DNA of 64,000 nucleotides from Microbulbifer elongatus (lineage in GTDB: Bacteria > Pseudomonadota > Gammaproteobacteria > Pseudomonadales > Cellvibrionaceae): the NCBI RefSeq assembly GCF_021165935.1, contig NZ_CP088953.1:1245001-1309000 (forward strand). The letters run 5' to 3'. Both the position numbers and the translations under genes were made by a program. Shown here one piece after another: positions 49,760-58,634 of the stretch; the first letter of the stretch is position 1; each line of letters starts with the position of its first letter. Below the pieces are notes generated by a model. The model had not been told where the DNA came from and searched no databases. It saw nothing but the letters and a program-made list of their open reading frames with translations.

Positions 49760-51082
49760 TCAGATCCCGACCCAGCGGCGGGCGGAAGCCAGTGGACGGC
49801 GCAACAGGTAATAGATCAGCGGCACCCGCGCGCCGTACACTCGGGCGTGACCGCGGGTGTTGAGCTGGATCTGGGGGCGATCCTGCTGGATGTGTGCCAG
49901 CAGGCGATAACTGGCGGGCAGCTGCTCGCCCTCGCTGGTCAGCAGACTGTGGTAATGGAGCCTGCCTTCGATCGGCGCGAGGGGATCGGATTCCGCGTAA
50001 AACATCACGCGGGCATTCTGTGGCAGCTGGATGGCATCGCGGGTAGGCAGGTCAATCTGGATCTGACGTGCGTCGGGTTGCACGATTTCCATTACCTTTT
50101 CACCGGCGCGCACCCGGCGGCCGATCCACTCCGCGCGATCCGTATAAATGGCCACGCCGGTAGCGGGTGCCCGCACCCGGGTTTTGTCCAGTTGCGCCTG
50201 TTGGAATGCCAGTTCGAGGGTGCGGATGGAGAGATCGGTTTCCGCTTCCGCCAGTTTGTGGCCAGCGGAAGCTTGCTGGAAGTTGTACTGTCGCGTCATG
50301 CGCAGGCGCTCGCTGTACAGGGCAAGTTCCTGCTGTACTCGATCCACTTCCGCCAGAACCTCGGCGTCTTCCAGGGTAAACAGCGGGTCGCCGCTGCGCA
50401 CTGCTGCGTTGGCGGGGATATGGATTGTGCGTATCACACCGTCGGTGCGCGCGGATACAATGCGGGGCTCTATGGCCGCCAGCGTTGCCGGGGCCAGTAC
50501 ACTCTGGCGCACCGGAATCACACAGAAAGCTGCAATTGCGGCAGCGACAATCAGGGGGCGGCGCCCGAACCACCTTTTCCAGTGCCCCTGTTTTTGTCCC
50601 CGCTGGGCCAGCAGCGCGTGGCACAGGGTCGCGCCGATTTCGCGAAATATCTCCTGCTCTTGCGGCGTAAGCAGGCGGGCGCGCAACAGGGCCAGACAAC
50701 CGAGTACATCGCCATTATTTTTTGTGAGAGGTAACAGGACCAGTGTGCGATCGACGTCGCCGGACGCGGATTCTGACGATGCGTCGTTCGCGGTGTCGAG
50801 CGGCACCTGCAGGGGTGGCTGCTTTCGCGCCTCGGCGAAATGTCTGCGAATTTTACCGCGCCAGCGCTGCGCCTCGCTGCTGGTTGGGTCCACCGTGCTG
50901 ACATTGGATGCCGCGGCCAGTTGTAACTGGGAGCCGGAAAAAAACAGACAGGCATCAAACGCCAGCAGTGACTGGCTGTCGGTACACAGGATGCGGCCGA
51001 TCTGCTGTGGGTCGGTGGCGTCGCGGAGTTTCTTTTGCAGAGACAGAAACCCGTTGAGTTTCTCCAGCAGTCTGGCATCCAT
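49760..51082 (-). CDS. GAF-domain HlyD-family adaptor
   Basis: From the ATG at 51082, one base after the previous stop with AGGGAG upstream, the product is about 440 residues; a frame extending to 51160 overlaps the neighbour and adds an unlikely 26-residue leader. The first ~165 residues are a cytoplasmic GAF domain. A single membrane helix (RRPLIVAAAIAAFCVI) leads into a periplasmic HlyD/membrane-fusion domain: DGVIRTIHIPANAAVRSGD, coiled coil, VRAPATGVAIY, and barrel. The GAF domain on an adaptor suggests ligand-gated export. Confidence 0.87.
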   Translation of the reverse strand: MDARLLEKLNGFLSLQKKLRDATDPQQIGRILCTDSQSLLAFDACLFFSGSQLQLAAASNVSTVDPTSSEAQRWRGKIRRHFAEARKQPPLQVPLDTANDASSESASGDVDRTLVLLPLTKNNGDVLGCLALLRARLLTPQEQEIFREIGATLCHALLAQRGQKQGHWKRWFGRRPLIVAAAIAAFCVIPVRQSVLAPATLAAIEPRIVSARTDGVIRTIHIPANAAVRSGDPLFTLEDAEVLAEVDRVQQELALYSERLRMTRQYNFQQASAGHKLAEAETDLSIRTLELAFQQAQLDKTRVRAPATGVAIYTDRAEWIGRRVRAGEKVMEIVQPDARQIQIDLPTRDAIQLPQNARVMFYAESDPLAPIEGRLHYHSLLTSEGEQLPASYRLLAHIQQDRPQIQLNTRGHARVYGARVPLIYYLLRRPLASARRWVGI

Positions 51083-51083
51083 T

Positions 51084-51905
51084 TCAGTTGGCTCCCTGCT
51101 GACCGGAGCCGTCGGCGAGAAGGTCGCTCGTGCTTTTCGCCCGCTGGAACCTGGCCTCACCGCTCATACCGGAAATCAACAGCCGGGATGTATTTATGGC
51201 GTCGTCGCCGGAATCAATAACACCGATGACCCGCACCGTACGGGTGACCGGGTCCACTACCGGTACGATACGTTGCAAGGTCGCCGGATAGGTGTGCCCG
51301 GTTTCCGTGATGGTGACCTGAAAGCGGTCACCGAGGGAGAGGTCGGCGAGCCAGGCGGAGGGAATAATGGCTTCCACCTCCAGCCCACGGTTATCCACCA
51401 ACTCGAACAGTGGTGCACCGACTTCGGTGCGCTGGTGGGGCTCCACGCTGCGCTCAACCACGTAGCCATCAAAAGGTGCGCGCACCTCGCACAGGCTGTT
51501 CCGGTGAGTGAGTACTTTGGCATTGGCGGTGGCCTCGGCCAGCTGGGCCTCGCTCTGCACCATTTCCAGTTCGCTGATATTGCCACCCAGCTGGCGCAGG
51601 GAAATATTCGCATCCAGCTGGCGACGTGCCAGTGTGCGCTGGGACTCGGCACCCTCCAGCTCCGCTTTCAGTTCGGTACAGTCAAAGCGCGCCAGCAGAT
51701 CGTTTTTCTGAAAGCGATCGCCGGCGCGTACCCGCACTTCGATCAAGCGCGCAGCCAGCTCGCTGGAGAGCTGTACCCGACTGAGCGCGTTGAGCTTGGC
51801 GGGGGCGGCGTTGTGGTTGTTGCGCGCTTCGCTGGCAGCCCCGGTACAGACCACTGCCAGGCAGGCTGTCAGCAGAGCCTGGAAAAATACACTTCGGATC
51901 GCCAT
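51084..51905 (-). CDS. HlyD-family periplasmic adaptor
   Basis: The start at 51905 (AGGTGG 8 bases upstream) gives a 273-residue product with a signal-type N terminus (FFQALLTACLAVVCTGAAS); a frame to 52037 adds 44 non-native residues. The lipoyl halves are LIEVRVRAGDRFQKNDLLARFDC and VRAPFDGYVVERSVEPHQRTEVG, separated by a coiled coil; the beta-barrel and membrane-proximal parts follow. It is the second adaptor of the export operon and may connect to the TolC-like protein. Confidence 0.87.
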   Translation of the reverse strand: MAIRSVFFQALLTACLAVVCTGAASEARNNHNAAPAKLNALSRVQLSSELAARLIEVRVRAGDRFQKNDLLARFDCTELKAELEGAESQRTLARRQLDANISLRQLGGNISELEMVQSEAQLAEATANAKVLTHRNSLCEVRAPFDGYVVERSVEPHQRTEVGAPLFELVDNRGLEVEAIIPSAWLADLSLGDRFQVTITETGHTYPATLQRIVPVVDPVTRTVRVIGVIDSGDDAINTSRLLISGMSGEARFQRAKSTSDLLADGSGQQGAN

Positions 51906-52040
51906 TACGGGTACCACCTGTACATCTGTCGCCGTCACTACTCGAGATGATGTGACTTTCAGTATGTGAAGTTTCAATCGGTAAATTGCGGTTTGCGCAG
52001 GCCAAGACGAACTCCGGCGCGCTGCTGCGCTTCCCATGCA

Positions 52041-53624
52041 CTACCAGTGCGCTGCGGCCTGTCCGTCTGCACGGATTTCCGCCTCGCGTTTTTCCACACC
52101 CTCCGGGTTGTAGCCTCCGATGGGCAGCAGTTCCATACTGGCGCTCTGAGTACGCATATCCGCGACCTGTTGCTCGATCACCTCCAGGGGCTGGCGGTAA
52201 TCGATATAGAACTCGGGCTGGTAGCCCACCGCATTGCTGAGGCGGCCATTGGCACTGCGCCAGTCGGCGTAGCTCACATCTTTCTGCACCGCGGAAAGCA
52301 GGGCCTGGGTAGCGGCGTGAATACTCTCGAGTTCGGTGCCCTGGCTGGATTGCCAGCGGGCCTGGGACTGGCTCGCCATCTGGCGATCAATATCCGCCAG
52401 TTCCACCGCGTAGCTGTGATTCAGCTGCGCGCGTTTTACATGGCTGTAGGCGAGGTCAACCTGGGTAAGCACGGCCACAGTCAGCGCGGCACGGCGCACA
52501 TCGCCGAGACGCTCGTTGTCGCGGGCGTAATCCACCAGATCGCGGCCGGCGACCACGGTGCCGAGTAGATCCCAGGTCAGGCGCAGGCTGCTTTCCGCCC
52601 AGTCGTTGTAAAGCAGAAAGCTGTTGTCGTCGTAGAAGTAGCCGGTGCGCAGTTCGAGGCCGGGCAGCAGTTGTAGGCAGGCTTTGCGGATTTCCGTGGC
52701 GGCGATACGCTCGCGATAATCCTCCTCCAGCAGTTCCGGGCGGTTGCGCAGGCTGTACTGTTCCAGTTCCAGTACGCTCATTTCGGCAAACGGACTGCGC
52801 AATACATCGCTGGGAGCGGCGCTGACCTGAAACGCGGTGCCGGGAGGCAGACCCATCAGCGAGGCGAGCTCCATTTTCGCGCTGTGCATATCCCCTTGCA
52901 GGGCGAGCAGCTGTTGCATCAGATCCAGCAGATCGCGCCGGTAGGCCAGGCTGGCCTCGGTCTGGCGCAGGCCGCGCTCGGCGCTCTCGCGGGATTTCTC
53001 CAGGGCCCGCCGGGTCTGCTCGATCAGCGGCGGCAGCTGTGCTTCGGCGCGCTGGGCCGCTGCGGCCATCCAGAAAGCGTATTCCACATCCATGATGACG
53101 TTGTGCATCAGCTTGCGCTGGCGCTCAATCGCGATCATCACGCCATCGGCGGCCTGTTTGGCGGACAGGTAGTTGATGCCGAAGTCGAGCACGTTCCAAG
53201 ACAGCTCCATTCCGGCGGTACTATAGGTTTTATCCAGAGAAGTGGACTGCACCAGTGACTGGTTGCCGTTCACGTCTTCGCTGCTGGCGAAGTGCTGCTT
53301 GTTGCGGTGGTTGTAACCGGCACTGGCGGCAATTTCCGGCAACATTTCCCAGCGCGACAGGCTGAGGTTGCGATTGGCAACCACCGCTTCCATCAGTTTG
53401 AGACGGTTGTCCATGTTGTAGGCAATGGCGCGGGCAATGGCTTCGTTCAGGTCGATCGGACCGGTCACCGGTTGCTGATTGCCGAATGCGGTCTGCCAGT
53501 CGCCACTGGCGCGTTGATCGATGGTGGCGTCGTCCATCGCGGTGGGTTTTACCGAGCAGGCGGACAACGTGACGAGGGTGATGCCAAATGTTGCAACAAA
53601 AGCCACAAGGGGGGCCTGGCGCAT
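52041..53624 (-). CDS. TolC-family outer-membrane protein
   Basis: A 527-residue outer-membrane efflux protein with a lipoprotein-type signal (FGITLVTLSAC). It shows two outer-membrane efflux repeats: PIDLNEAIARAIAYNMDNRLKLMEA and the central VLELEQYSLRNRPELLEEDYR, with AELSWNVLDFG and LRLTWDLLGTV strands. It is the first gene of the minus-strand export operon, so it should be the outer-membrane channel for the giant protein. Confidence 0.92.
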   Translation of the reverse strand: MRQAPLVAFVATFGITLVTLSACSVKPTAMDDATIDQRASGDWQTAFGNQQPVTGPIDLNEAIARAIAYNMDNRLKLMEAVVANRNLSLSRWEMLPEIAASAGYNHRNKQHFASSEDVNGNQSLVQSTSLDKTYSTAGMELSWNVLDFGINYLSAKQAADGVMIAIERQRKLMHNVIMDVEYAFWMAAAAQRAEAQLPPLIEQTRRALEKSRESAERGLRQTEASLAYRRDLLDLMQQLLALQGDMHSAKMELASLMGLPPGTAFQVSAAPSDVLRSPFAEMSVLELEQYSLRNRPELLEEDYRERIAATEIRKACLQLLPGLELRTGYFYDDNSFLLYNDWAESSLRLTWDLLGTVVAGRDLVDYARDNERLGDVRRAALTVAVLTQVDLAYSHVKRAQLNHSYAVELADIDRQMASQSQARWQSSQGTELESIHAATQALLSAVQKDVSYADWRSANGRLSNAVGYQPEFYIDYRQPLEVIEQQVADMRTQSASMELLPIGGYNPEGVEKREAEIRADGQAAAHW

Positions 53625-53951
53625 AACTCTGAGTCCTTATACATACTTATCGACTACTACGCGGTACATCTGCGCCCGTGAAATCTAGTACAAAGGTGTC
53701 ACTTAGCTGGTGGATCGCACGCCAAAACGCCTCGATTGGCGTCTATTTGCGGGATGACCCGCGCCCCGGGGGCAAATGACTGGCGGTATGGATGGCGGCC
53801 TGCGCTTTACTGGTTAGACCAATCCCGAGGCGATGGGGGGAGGCACCGGCGGTGTTTCTGGGGCACAATCCGGTCGCTGGTAGAGAATGCTGCCAGTCAC
53901 AGAACGACAATAATAAAAGCGGAAGTCCGACGATCAGAGAGATACATTCCC
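53625..53951. promoter_or_regulatory. Divergent promoter region, export operon and maltose-type operon
   Basis: About 330 bases with no gene. A short perfect inverted repeat, ACGCCAA (53719-53725) and TTGGCGT (53736-53742) with a 10-base spacer, is a candidate regulator site. No MalT box or LacI-type palindrome is obvious. Confidence 0.4.
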
Positions 53952-55049
53952 TTGGCCAAGATTGAGTTCAAAGGCGTCAGCAAGCGCTACGACGATGGCC
54001 CCGCGACCGTGCCCGGCCTGGATCTGGAGATCCGCGATGGCGAGTTGATGGTGCTGGTGGGCCCATCCGGATGCGGCAAATCGACGACCCTGCGGATGAT
54101 CGCGGGACTCGAATCCATCAGCGGGGGCGACCTGTATATCGGTGGGCACCGGGTCAACGACCTGCCACCGAAGGACCGGGACATTGCCATGGTGTTCCAG
54201 AATTACGCGCTCTACCCGCATATGACGGTATTTGAAAACATGGCGTTTGGCCTGCGGGTGCGCAATTTCCCCAAACTGGGTATTGATCGCCGGGTGCGCG
54301 AAGCCGCCGAGACCCTGGGCCTGTCCGACCTGCTGCACCGCAAGCCCGGCCAGCTCTCCGGGGGGCAGAATCAGCGCGTGGCGCTGGGCCGGGCCATGGT
54401 GCGCGATCCCCAGGTTTTCCTGTTCGACGAGCCCCTGTCCAATCTCGATGCCGAGCGGCGGGTACAGATGCGCGGAGTGATTCACCGGTTGCATCGCCAG
54501 CTGGGCACCACTTCGGTCTATGTGACCCACGACCAGGTGGAGGCGATGACCCTGGGTACCCGCATTGCGATTCTCGACAAGGGGGAACTGATGCAGGTCG
54601 GTACCCCTCTGGAGCTCTACAACGACCCGGACAACACCTTTGTGGCGGGCTTTATGGGCTCACCGCCAATGAATCTGATCCCGGTGCGCAATGACGGTAC
54701 CCAGTTGCACGGTGATCTGTTGTCCCTGCCGCGACCGCAGTTGCGGGACCTGGGCAATACACTGTTGCTGGGGTTGCGCCCGGAAAAACTGGTCTACGCC
54801 GCCAGTGCCCCCGCTCACTGGCCACGGTTGCGCGGTGAGATTGAGCTGGTTGAGAGCCTGGGCGCCGAAATGCTGGTGCATCTGCGCAGAGGCAGGACTC
54901 AGGTCATAGCGCGGCTACCGGGTTTGCGGGCGTTTACTCCCGGCGACTTACTGGAGCTCGCCTTCGATCCCGCGGCGGTGTATCTGTTTGACGCGCAAAC
55001 CCAGCAGCGAATCCGCAGTGATGCGGCCCGCGCCGGAGTGCGCGCGTGA
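53952..55049 (+). CDS. MalK-like sugar ABC transporter ATP-binding protein
   Basis: About 365 residues from the TTG at 53952 (MAKIEFKGVSKRY); the longer frame to 53736 adds 72 unrelated residues. The CUT1-type ATPase has Walker A GPSGCGKST (37-45), the Q-loop, LSGGQNQRV signature, Walker B VFLFDEPLSNLD and switch His in YVTHDQVEAMTLG. The C-terminal OB-fold regulatory domain is present (LLLGLRPEKLVY). It energises sugar import with the two permeases downstream; its stop overlaps the next start (GTGA). Confidence 0.92.
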   Translation: MAKIEFKGVSKRYDDGPATVPGLDLEIRDGELMVLVGPSGCGKSTTLRMIAGLESISGGDLYIGGHRVNDLPPKDRDIAMVFQNYALYPHMTVFENMAFGLRVRNFPKLGIDRRVREAAETLGLSDLLHRKPGQLSGGQNQRVALGRAMVRDPQVFLFDEPLSNLDAERRVQMRGVIHRLHRQLGTTSVYVTHDQVEAMTLGTRIAILDKGELMQVGTPLELYNDPDNTFVAGFMGSPPMNLIPVRNDGTQLHGDLLSLPRPQLRDLGNTLLLGLRPEKLVYAASAPAHWPRLRGEIELVESLGAEMLVHLRRGRTQVIARLPGLRAFTPGDLLELAFDPAAVYLFDAQTQQRIRSDAARAGVRA

Positions 55050-57340
55050 CGATCGCCACCATACCCGGTAGCAGCCCGCTTGCGACAATTTCGCTGGCGG
55101 GCTGGTTCCTACAAGCAGCACTTTGCCTCCTGGTTCTCCTCTCGGCCTCCGCCAGTGCAGCGGATGATCTCACCCTCTGGCACAGCTATCGCGGCGCTGA
55201 ACGCAGTGCGTTTGAGCAGCGCATCGAGGACTTCAACCGCAGCCAGAGCACGGTGCAGGTGCGGGCCCTGGCAGTGCCTTTCGGTGGTTTTGCCGACAAA
55301 CTATCCGCGGCTCTGCCGCGGGGACAGGGGCCGGACCTGTTCGTTTTCGCCCACGATCGCCTCGGCGGCTGGGCCAGTGCCGGGCACACCATCGCCCCTA
55401 TCGATCGCTACGTCAGTGAGCGGTTACTGCGGCGCTTCCCCGCGAATCTGCTGGATGCGATGACCTTTGCCGGCGAACTTTACGGCCTGCCTTTTGCTTT
55501 CAAGAGCCCGGCGCTGATCATGAATACCGACCTGCTGCAGTCGCCACCGGCGTCTACGGACGAGCTGGTGGCGCAGGCCCTGCGCCACACCGACCGCGCC
55601 GCTGGCCGTTTTGGCCTCGCTTACAGCTACACGGAGCCGTTTTTTCACGGCGCGCTGATGAACAGTTTCGGGAGTGGTCCGTTCGACCGCGGCGGCAACC
55701 TGGATCTGGACAGCGCGGCCAATATCGCCTCTTTACGGATGCTCGCACGCTGGGCGCGTCAGGATCGCATTCTGCCTGAAGACCCCAATAGCACCCTGGT
55801 AACGGATCTGTTCAATCAGGGGCGTGCGGCCATGGTGATCAGTGGCCCCTGGATGCTCGGCGAAATTTCGCCGCAGGTGAATTACCGGGTGGCGCCACTG
55901 CCGGTGAACAGTGAGAGTGGCAAACCCCTGTCACCCTGGGTGGCGGTGGAGGGGCTGTTTCTGTCGCCATGGACGCAACACCCTCAGCAGGCGGTGGCAC
56001 TGATGGACTTCCTCACCAGTCGCGCCTCCGCGGAAATCATGGCCACCCAGGGTGGTCAGCTGCCGGCAAATATCAGTGCCTTCGAACACCCCAGTGTCGC
56101 CACCAACCATGTGGCCATGGCGTTTAGGGCGCAGCTGGAACATGCGGTGCCGATTCCCAACCTGCCGGCCATGACGCTGTTGTGGCTCCCTCTGGAGAAT
56201 GCCCTGAAAAAAGTGGTGAAAGGGGTGGCGCAGCCGGAAGCGGAGATGCGCCAACTGCAGCGGAGGTTGAGCGCGGATCTCGCCCGCCTGGAGCGCTCCC
56301 GCACCCGGGGTGAAACCCCGGCGCAGATGCCGCTGTGGTTATGGAGCCTTCCCCTGGTACTGGTGCTGCTCGCGGCCTGGACCTGGGCCCGTTACCGGCG
56401 GCGCCTGATGGCGGGCTGGCAGGCCAACCGCACTGCGTACCTGTATATCCTCCCGGCCATGCTCGGTATGTTGATACTGGTGTTTTTCCCCCTGTTTTAC
56501 GGCCTGTTGCTGTCGGTTACCGATACCACCGTGTTTAACGAGCACGCGCCCCTGTGGTCGCGGTTTATCGGGCTGGATAACTACGCGGCGATCCTTGGGG
56601 ATTTCCATCTGTGGCGGGGGCAGGGCAGCGAGCGCAGCCTGGACTTCGACAACTTTTACTGGACCCTGCTGGTAACCATTATCTGGACCGCCAGCAACGT
56701 GATTCTGGCACTGGGGCTGGCAATGGTACTGGCCCTGGCGCTGGACAGGCCCATCGTTGGTCGCAGCGCGTTCCGTCTGATTCTGATCCTGCCCTGGGCG
56801 ATTCCCAACTACATTACCGCGCTGGTATGGAAGGGCATGTTCCACCCGCAATTCGGCGTGATCAATCAGGGGTTGCAGGTGCTCGGGCTGGCCCCGGTGG
56901 CCTGGTTCGACTCCATTGGTGCCAGTTTCCTTACCGGGCTGGTGACCAACGTGTGGTTGAGTATTCCGTTTATGATGGTGGTCATTCTCGGTGGGCTGCA
57001 GTCGATTCCTCGGGAATTGTACGAGGTGGCCCGGGTGGAGGGGGCCGGACGCTGGTTTCAGTTCCGTGCCATAACCCTGCCGCTGCTCAAGCCGGTCCTG
57101 ATCCCGGCGGTGATCCTGTCGGTGGTGTGGACCTTCAATATGTTCAACGTCATCTATCTGGTCAGTGACGGGGCACCGGCGGGAGCCAACGATATCCTGA
57201 TCACCAAGGCGTTCCGCATCGGCTTTGAGAAGTACCAGTATGCCTATGCTGCCGCCTATTCCATGGTGATTCTGGCACTGCTGTTCGGTTATGCCCTGTG
57301 GCAGACCCGGGTCAGTCGCACACTGGAGGCCGCGCGATGA
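55046..57340 (+). CDS. Fused maltose-type binding protein and MalF permease
   Basis: A 764-residue fusion. Residues 1-~410 are an extracellular solute-binding protein of the maltose type (signal ALCLLVLLSASASAADD, LTLWHSYRG, GPDLFVFAHDRLGGW, NQGRAAMVISGPW). A linker and membrane helix near 425-445 lead into a MalF-type permease with about six helices and the EAA loop ELYEVARVEGAGRWFQFRAITLP. It starts at GTG overlapping the MalK stop. Tethering the binding protein removes the need for a free periplasmic pool and favours high-affinity uptake of a scarce ligand. Confidence 0.92.
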   Translation: MTIATIPGSSPLATISLAGWFLQAALCLLVLLSASASAADDLTLWHSYRGAERSAFEQRIEDFNRSQSTVQVRALAVPFGGFADKLSAALPRGQGPDLFVFAHDRLGGWASAGHTIAPIDRYVSERLLRRFPANLLDAMTFAGELYGLPFAFKSPALIMNTDLLQSPPASTDELVAQALRHTDRAAGRFGLAYSYTEPFFHGALMNSFGSGPFDRGGNLDLDSAANIASLRMLARWARQDRILPEDPNSTLVTDLFNQGRAAMVISGPWMLGEISPQVNYRVAPLPVNSESGKPLSPWVAVEGLFLSPWTQHPQQAVALMDFLTSRASAEIMATQGGQLPANISAFEHPSVATNHVAMAFRAQLEHAVPIPNLPAMTLLWLPLENALKKVVKGVAQPEAEMRQLQRRLSADLARLERSRTRGETPAQMPLWLWSLPLVLVLLAAWTWARYRRRLMAGWQANRTAYLYILPAMLGMLILVFFPLFYGLLLSVTDTTVFNEHAPLWSRFIGLDNYAAILGDFHLWRGQGSERSLDFDNFYWTLLVTIIWTASNVILALGLAMVLALALDRPIVGRSAFRLILILPWAIPNYITALVWKGMFHPQFGVINQGLQVLGLAPVAWFDSIGASFLTGLVTNVWLSIPFMMVVILGGLQSIPRELYEVARVEGAGRWFQFRAITLPLLKPVLIPAVILSVVWTFNMFNVIYLVSDGAPAGANDILITKAFRIGFEKYQYAYAAAYSMVILALLFGYALWQTRVSRTLEAAR

Positions 57341-58275
57341 CGGCAGCGCACAAACCTCTGCCTGTGGGGGAGCGGGGCTGGCAGCGGGCCCGGCGCGGGG
57401 CGGGGAGAATCGCCCGGGACCTACTCAGCTGGCGCTTCGCCCTGCTGGTGGTCGCCTCGCTGATTGTGATTTACCCGCTGCTGTGGGTGTTCAGCCTGGC
57501 TTTCTCGGGCCAGCAGTCCCTGACGCTGGTACGGCTGGCGGAAGATGCCGGAGCCGGCGAGCAGTTGCTGGCACTGATCCCGCTGCCGGAGCAATGGACC
57601 CTGGACAACTTCCGCGCGGTGCTGACCGAGCAGCCGTTTCTGCAGTGGCTCGGCAACAGCCTGGTGGTAGCCATCGCCACGACCGTGGTGGGTCTCACAC
57701 TGAGCTGCAGTGCCGCCTACGCCTTCTCCCGTTTCCGCTTTGCCGGGCGCCAGCGGGGCATGATGCTGTTTCTGGTCTCGCAGATGTTCCCGGCGGTGCT
57801 GATGCTGATTCCACTGTATGTCATCGTGGTGCAATGGCTGGGGCTGGGGAACTCCTGGCTGGGGCTGATTCTGGTGTACTCGATCACCGCGTTGCCCTTC
57901 TGTGTGTGGATGCTGAAGGGCTATTTCGACACCCTGCCCTATGAGATTGAGGAGTCGGCGCTGCTCGACGGCGCCAGCCACTGGACCATCTTTACCCGCA
58001 TCATTCTGCCGCTGGCGCGACCGGCGATCGCGGTAACCGGGCTGTTCGCCTTTATGACCGCCTGGAACGAGTTTATCCTCGCGTCGATTTTTATGGACGA
58101 CGAATCCCGCTACACGGTGCCCGTGGGGCTGCGCTTCTTTGTGAGCGACTATGCCTCCGAGTGGGGGTATTTTGCCGCGGGTTCCATTCTGGTCTCCCTG
58201 CCGGTCATGTTGCTGTTCCTGTCGCTGCAGCGCTTTCTGGTGGCGGGGCTCTCCGCCGGCGCGGTCAAGGGCTGA
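57337..58275 (+). CDS. MalG-like sugar ABC permease
   Basis: About 312 residues from the ATG at 57337, which overlaps the upstream stop (ATGA). It has six predicted membrane helices and the EAA loop EIEESALLDGASHWTIFTRIILP that contacts MalK. The large first periplasmic loop is typical of MalG. With the fusion protein and MalK it forms a complete CUT1-type importer. Confidence 0.93.
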   Translation: MTAAHKPLPVGERGWQRARRGAGRIARDLLSWRFALLVVASLIVIYPLLWVFSLAFSGQQSLTLVRLAEDAGAGEQLLALIPLPEQWTLDNFRAVLTEQPFLQWLGNSLVVAIATTVVGLTLSCSAAYAFSRFRFAGRQRGMMLFLVSQMFPAVLMLIPLYVIVVQWLGLGNSWLGLILVYSITALPFCVWMLKGYFDTLPYEIEESALLDGASHWTIFTRIILPLARPAIAVTGLFAFMTAWNEFILASIFMDDESRYTVPVGLRFFVSDYASEWGYFAAGSILVSLPVMLLFLSLQRFLVAGLSAGAVKG

Positions 58276-58634
58276 CGGCGCAGAAGCCGCTCCCGTGTAC
58301 GCGTACCCGGTGCCCGCCGAGCGCGGAACCGGGCAAATTTCTCCCGCACGACCCGTCTCGCCCCGAATTGGACGGGGCCGTGGGCCAGTTCGGTGCGTGT
58401 CGCCCTCGATCCTGTAAGTTTATGATTTATAAGGTTTTTCCCGTTCCCGCTTTGCGGGAATCAAGGTGGGAAAGTCCAATTTTGGTCAATTTCCCAAGGT
58501 GGGACGACGCATTCTGGCGCGGGGCGGGAGTATAGGCTCGCGCCAGATCGGGTTACCCTGTTGCGGTCTCGAGAGGTACCTGCCCTGGCGCACACCAATA
58601 AATAAAATGACGTGACGATGGGGGAGACAACTCC
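58276..58634 (+). promoter_or_regulatory. Promoter and regulatory region of the TonB receptor gene
   Basis: A 359-base gap without a gene. It contains a hairpin TTCCCGC-TTT-GCGGGAA (58444-58460), a 10-base direct repeat CAAGGTGGGA (58462-58471 and 58495-58504) and an inverted repeat GGGAAA...TTTCCC (58468-58473 and 58490-58495). A -10-like TATGATTTATAAGG run lies near 58420. These suggest a regulator binding site controlling the receptor. A weak hairpin GCCCCG...CGGGGC (58360-58378) may end the ABC operon. Confidence 0.5.

Noticed and set aside
49454..50734. A plus-strand frame of 426 codons within the M50 and GAF-HlyD genes.
   Set aside because: Overlaps two convincing genes in antisense and shows no domains.
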